This document shows positions 5,346-5,680 of a DNA stretch of 5,680 nucleotides, piece by piece. A program made the translations under genes and the position numbers. The notes beneath the pieces are model-generated. The model had not been told where the DNA came from. It made no database searches and was given only the letters and a program-made list of their open reading frames with translations. Source of the DNA: Rhodospirillales bacterium (GTDB taxonomy: Bacteria > Pseudomonadota > Alphaproteobacteria > Rhodospirillales > Defluviicoccaceae); contig JAUXFS010000153.1 in NCBI GenBank assembly GCA_030622775.1, positions 1 through 5,680 on the forward strand, written 5' to 3'. The first letter of the stretch is position 1; each line of letters starts with the position of its first letter.

Positions 5346-5452
5346 GTCTCGCCACTCTCACTTAAGTCCAACCTGCGTCGACAAAGCCGTCGTTCCGGGC
5401 CGGTCCGCGCCAGCCCGACAGGTCCCGATACGGCTGTCGAACGATCTCCATG

Positions 5453-5461
5453 GTTGTATCA
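5453..5461 (-). promoter_or_regulatory. Candidate extended -10 for the DsbA-family gene
   Basis: On the minus strand TGATACAAC fits an extended -10 (TGn plus four of six -10 bases). It would start transcription near 5446, about 100 bases before the GTG start. No -35 match is present. The dyad at 5468-5480 lies where the -35 to -10 spacer would be, as expected for an operator. Confidence 0.22.
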
Positions 5462-5467
5462 CGATCG

Positions 5468-5480
5468 AACCGTTTCGGTT
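5468..5480. promoter_or_regulatory. Short perfect dyad, possible operator of the DsbA-family gene
   Basis: AACCG and CGGTT are perfect inverted arms around TTT. The element lies about 125 bases upstream of the DsbA-family start, next to a candidate extended -10. The shape fits a small dimeric repressor site; the regulator is unknown. Confidence 0.25.
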
Positions 5481-5655
5481 AGGCTTCCGCCGATGCGGCG
5501 AACGTTTCCCGCGTCATATTTCCTGTGGTTCAAGGGGGAAAAGGAAATCCCAGTGGTCCATCTCTGACATATGGTACCCATACGATCGCGTTTTCCGTTC
5601 CCTCGGCAGGAGGTCGCGCGGAAGAAACTGTTCAAGTAGAGTTCAGGCGCCGGGC

Positions 5656-5671
5656 GCGGACATCCGTCCGC
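5656..5671. repeat. GC-rich perfect hairpin near the window edge
   Basis: GCGGAC and GTCCGC pair perfectly over six bases with a four-base loop (ATCC). No T-run follows on either strand within the window, so terminator function is unsupported. It could belong to a neighbouring gene beyond the edge. Confidence 0.3.
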
Positions 5672-5680
5672 TTGGCTATC

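Larger units (their letters stand above)
5346..5680. other. Intergenic stretch without a convincing gene
   Basis: Both strands were read in this 335-base stretch. Only very short frames occur: 29 codons on the minus strand (5362-5451), 18 on the minus strand (5514-5570), and 24 (5493-5567) and 22 (5571-5639) on the plus strand. None has a good ribosome site or recognisable protein. The stretch holds a dyad and a possible promoter for the DsbA-family gene, an imperfect TATGG-TAC-CCATA dyad (5570-5582), an ATTTCC/GGAAAT inverted pair (5518-5548), and a GC hairpin near the edge. Confidence 0.5.

Noticed and set aside
5530..5545. tRNA T-arm-like GGTTCAAGGGG
   Set aside because: No acceptor, D-arm or anticodon-arm pairing could be found around it.
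4821..5567. A 248-codon plus-strand frame opposite the DsbA-family gene
   Set aside because: Antisense to a gene with clear CPWC and cis-Pro motifs; the translated shadow has no domain.

Overview
The window looks like a chromosomal segment of a high-GC proteobacterium, most likely an alphaproteobacterium. The evidence is GC-rich codon third positions, long antisense shadow reading frames, sparse intergenic DNA, and a LuxR-type regulator of a kind common in that class. There is no rRNA, tRNA, CRISPR array, transposase or phage gene. The clearest compositional break is an AT-rich control region of about 100 bp upstream of the regulator gene.

Positions 1-2345 (minus strand) hold an apparent catabolic operon. 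In order of transcription it encodes an extended-SDR NAD-dependent epimerase/dehydratase-like protein (1237-2280), a dihydrodipicolinate synthase/N-acetylneuraminate lyase superfamily aldolase (58-1119), and the first seven codons of a third gene behind a strong Shine-Dalgarno sequence (ends at 23). The third gene may be a Gfo/Idh/MocA oxidoreductase, but only its N-terminus is visible. A sugar- or hydroxy-acid-processing pathway is likely; the substrate cannot be read from the sequence.

Positions 2346-3899 hold a LuxR-type transcriptional regulator on the minus strand (2492-3628), preceded by an AT-rich divergent control region. This region carries a 7-bp-arm dyad over the regulator's likely -10, an outward extended -10, two competing hairpins, and a -10-like box directly against the next start codon. 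The regulator could control itself, the divergent gene, or the downstream epimerase operon.

Positions 3900-5345 hold a probable secreted lipoprotein of unknown function (3900-4664, plus strand), convergent with a FrnE-type DsbA-family thiol oxidoreductase (4695-5345, minus strand). The two are only 30 bp apart.

Positions 5346-5680 contain no convincing gene, only a few dyads and a possible promoter for the DsbA-family gene.

The most notable signals are a textbook G-quadruplex motif ending one base before the aldolase start codon, a Cys in place of the usual catalytic Lys in the SDR-like protein, and the possibly leaderless start of the lipoprotein gene. I see no clear sign of a wholly new multi-gene system.
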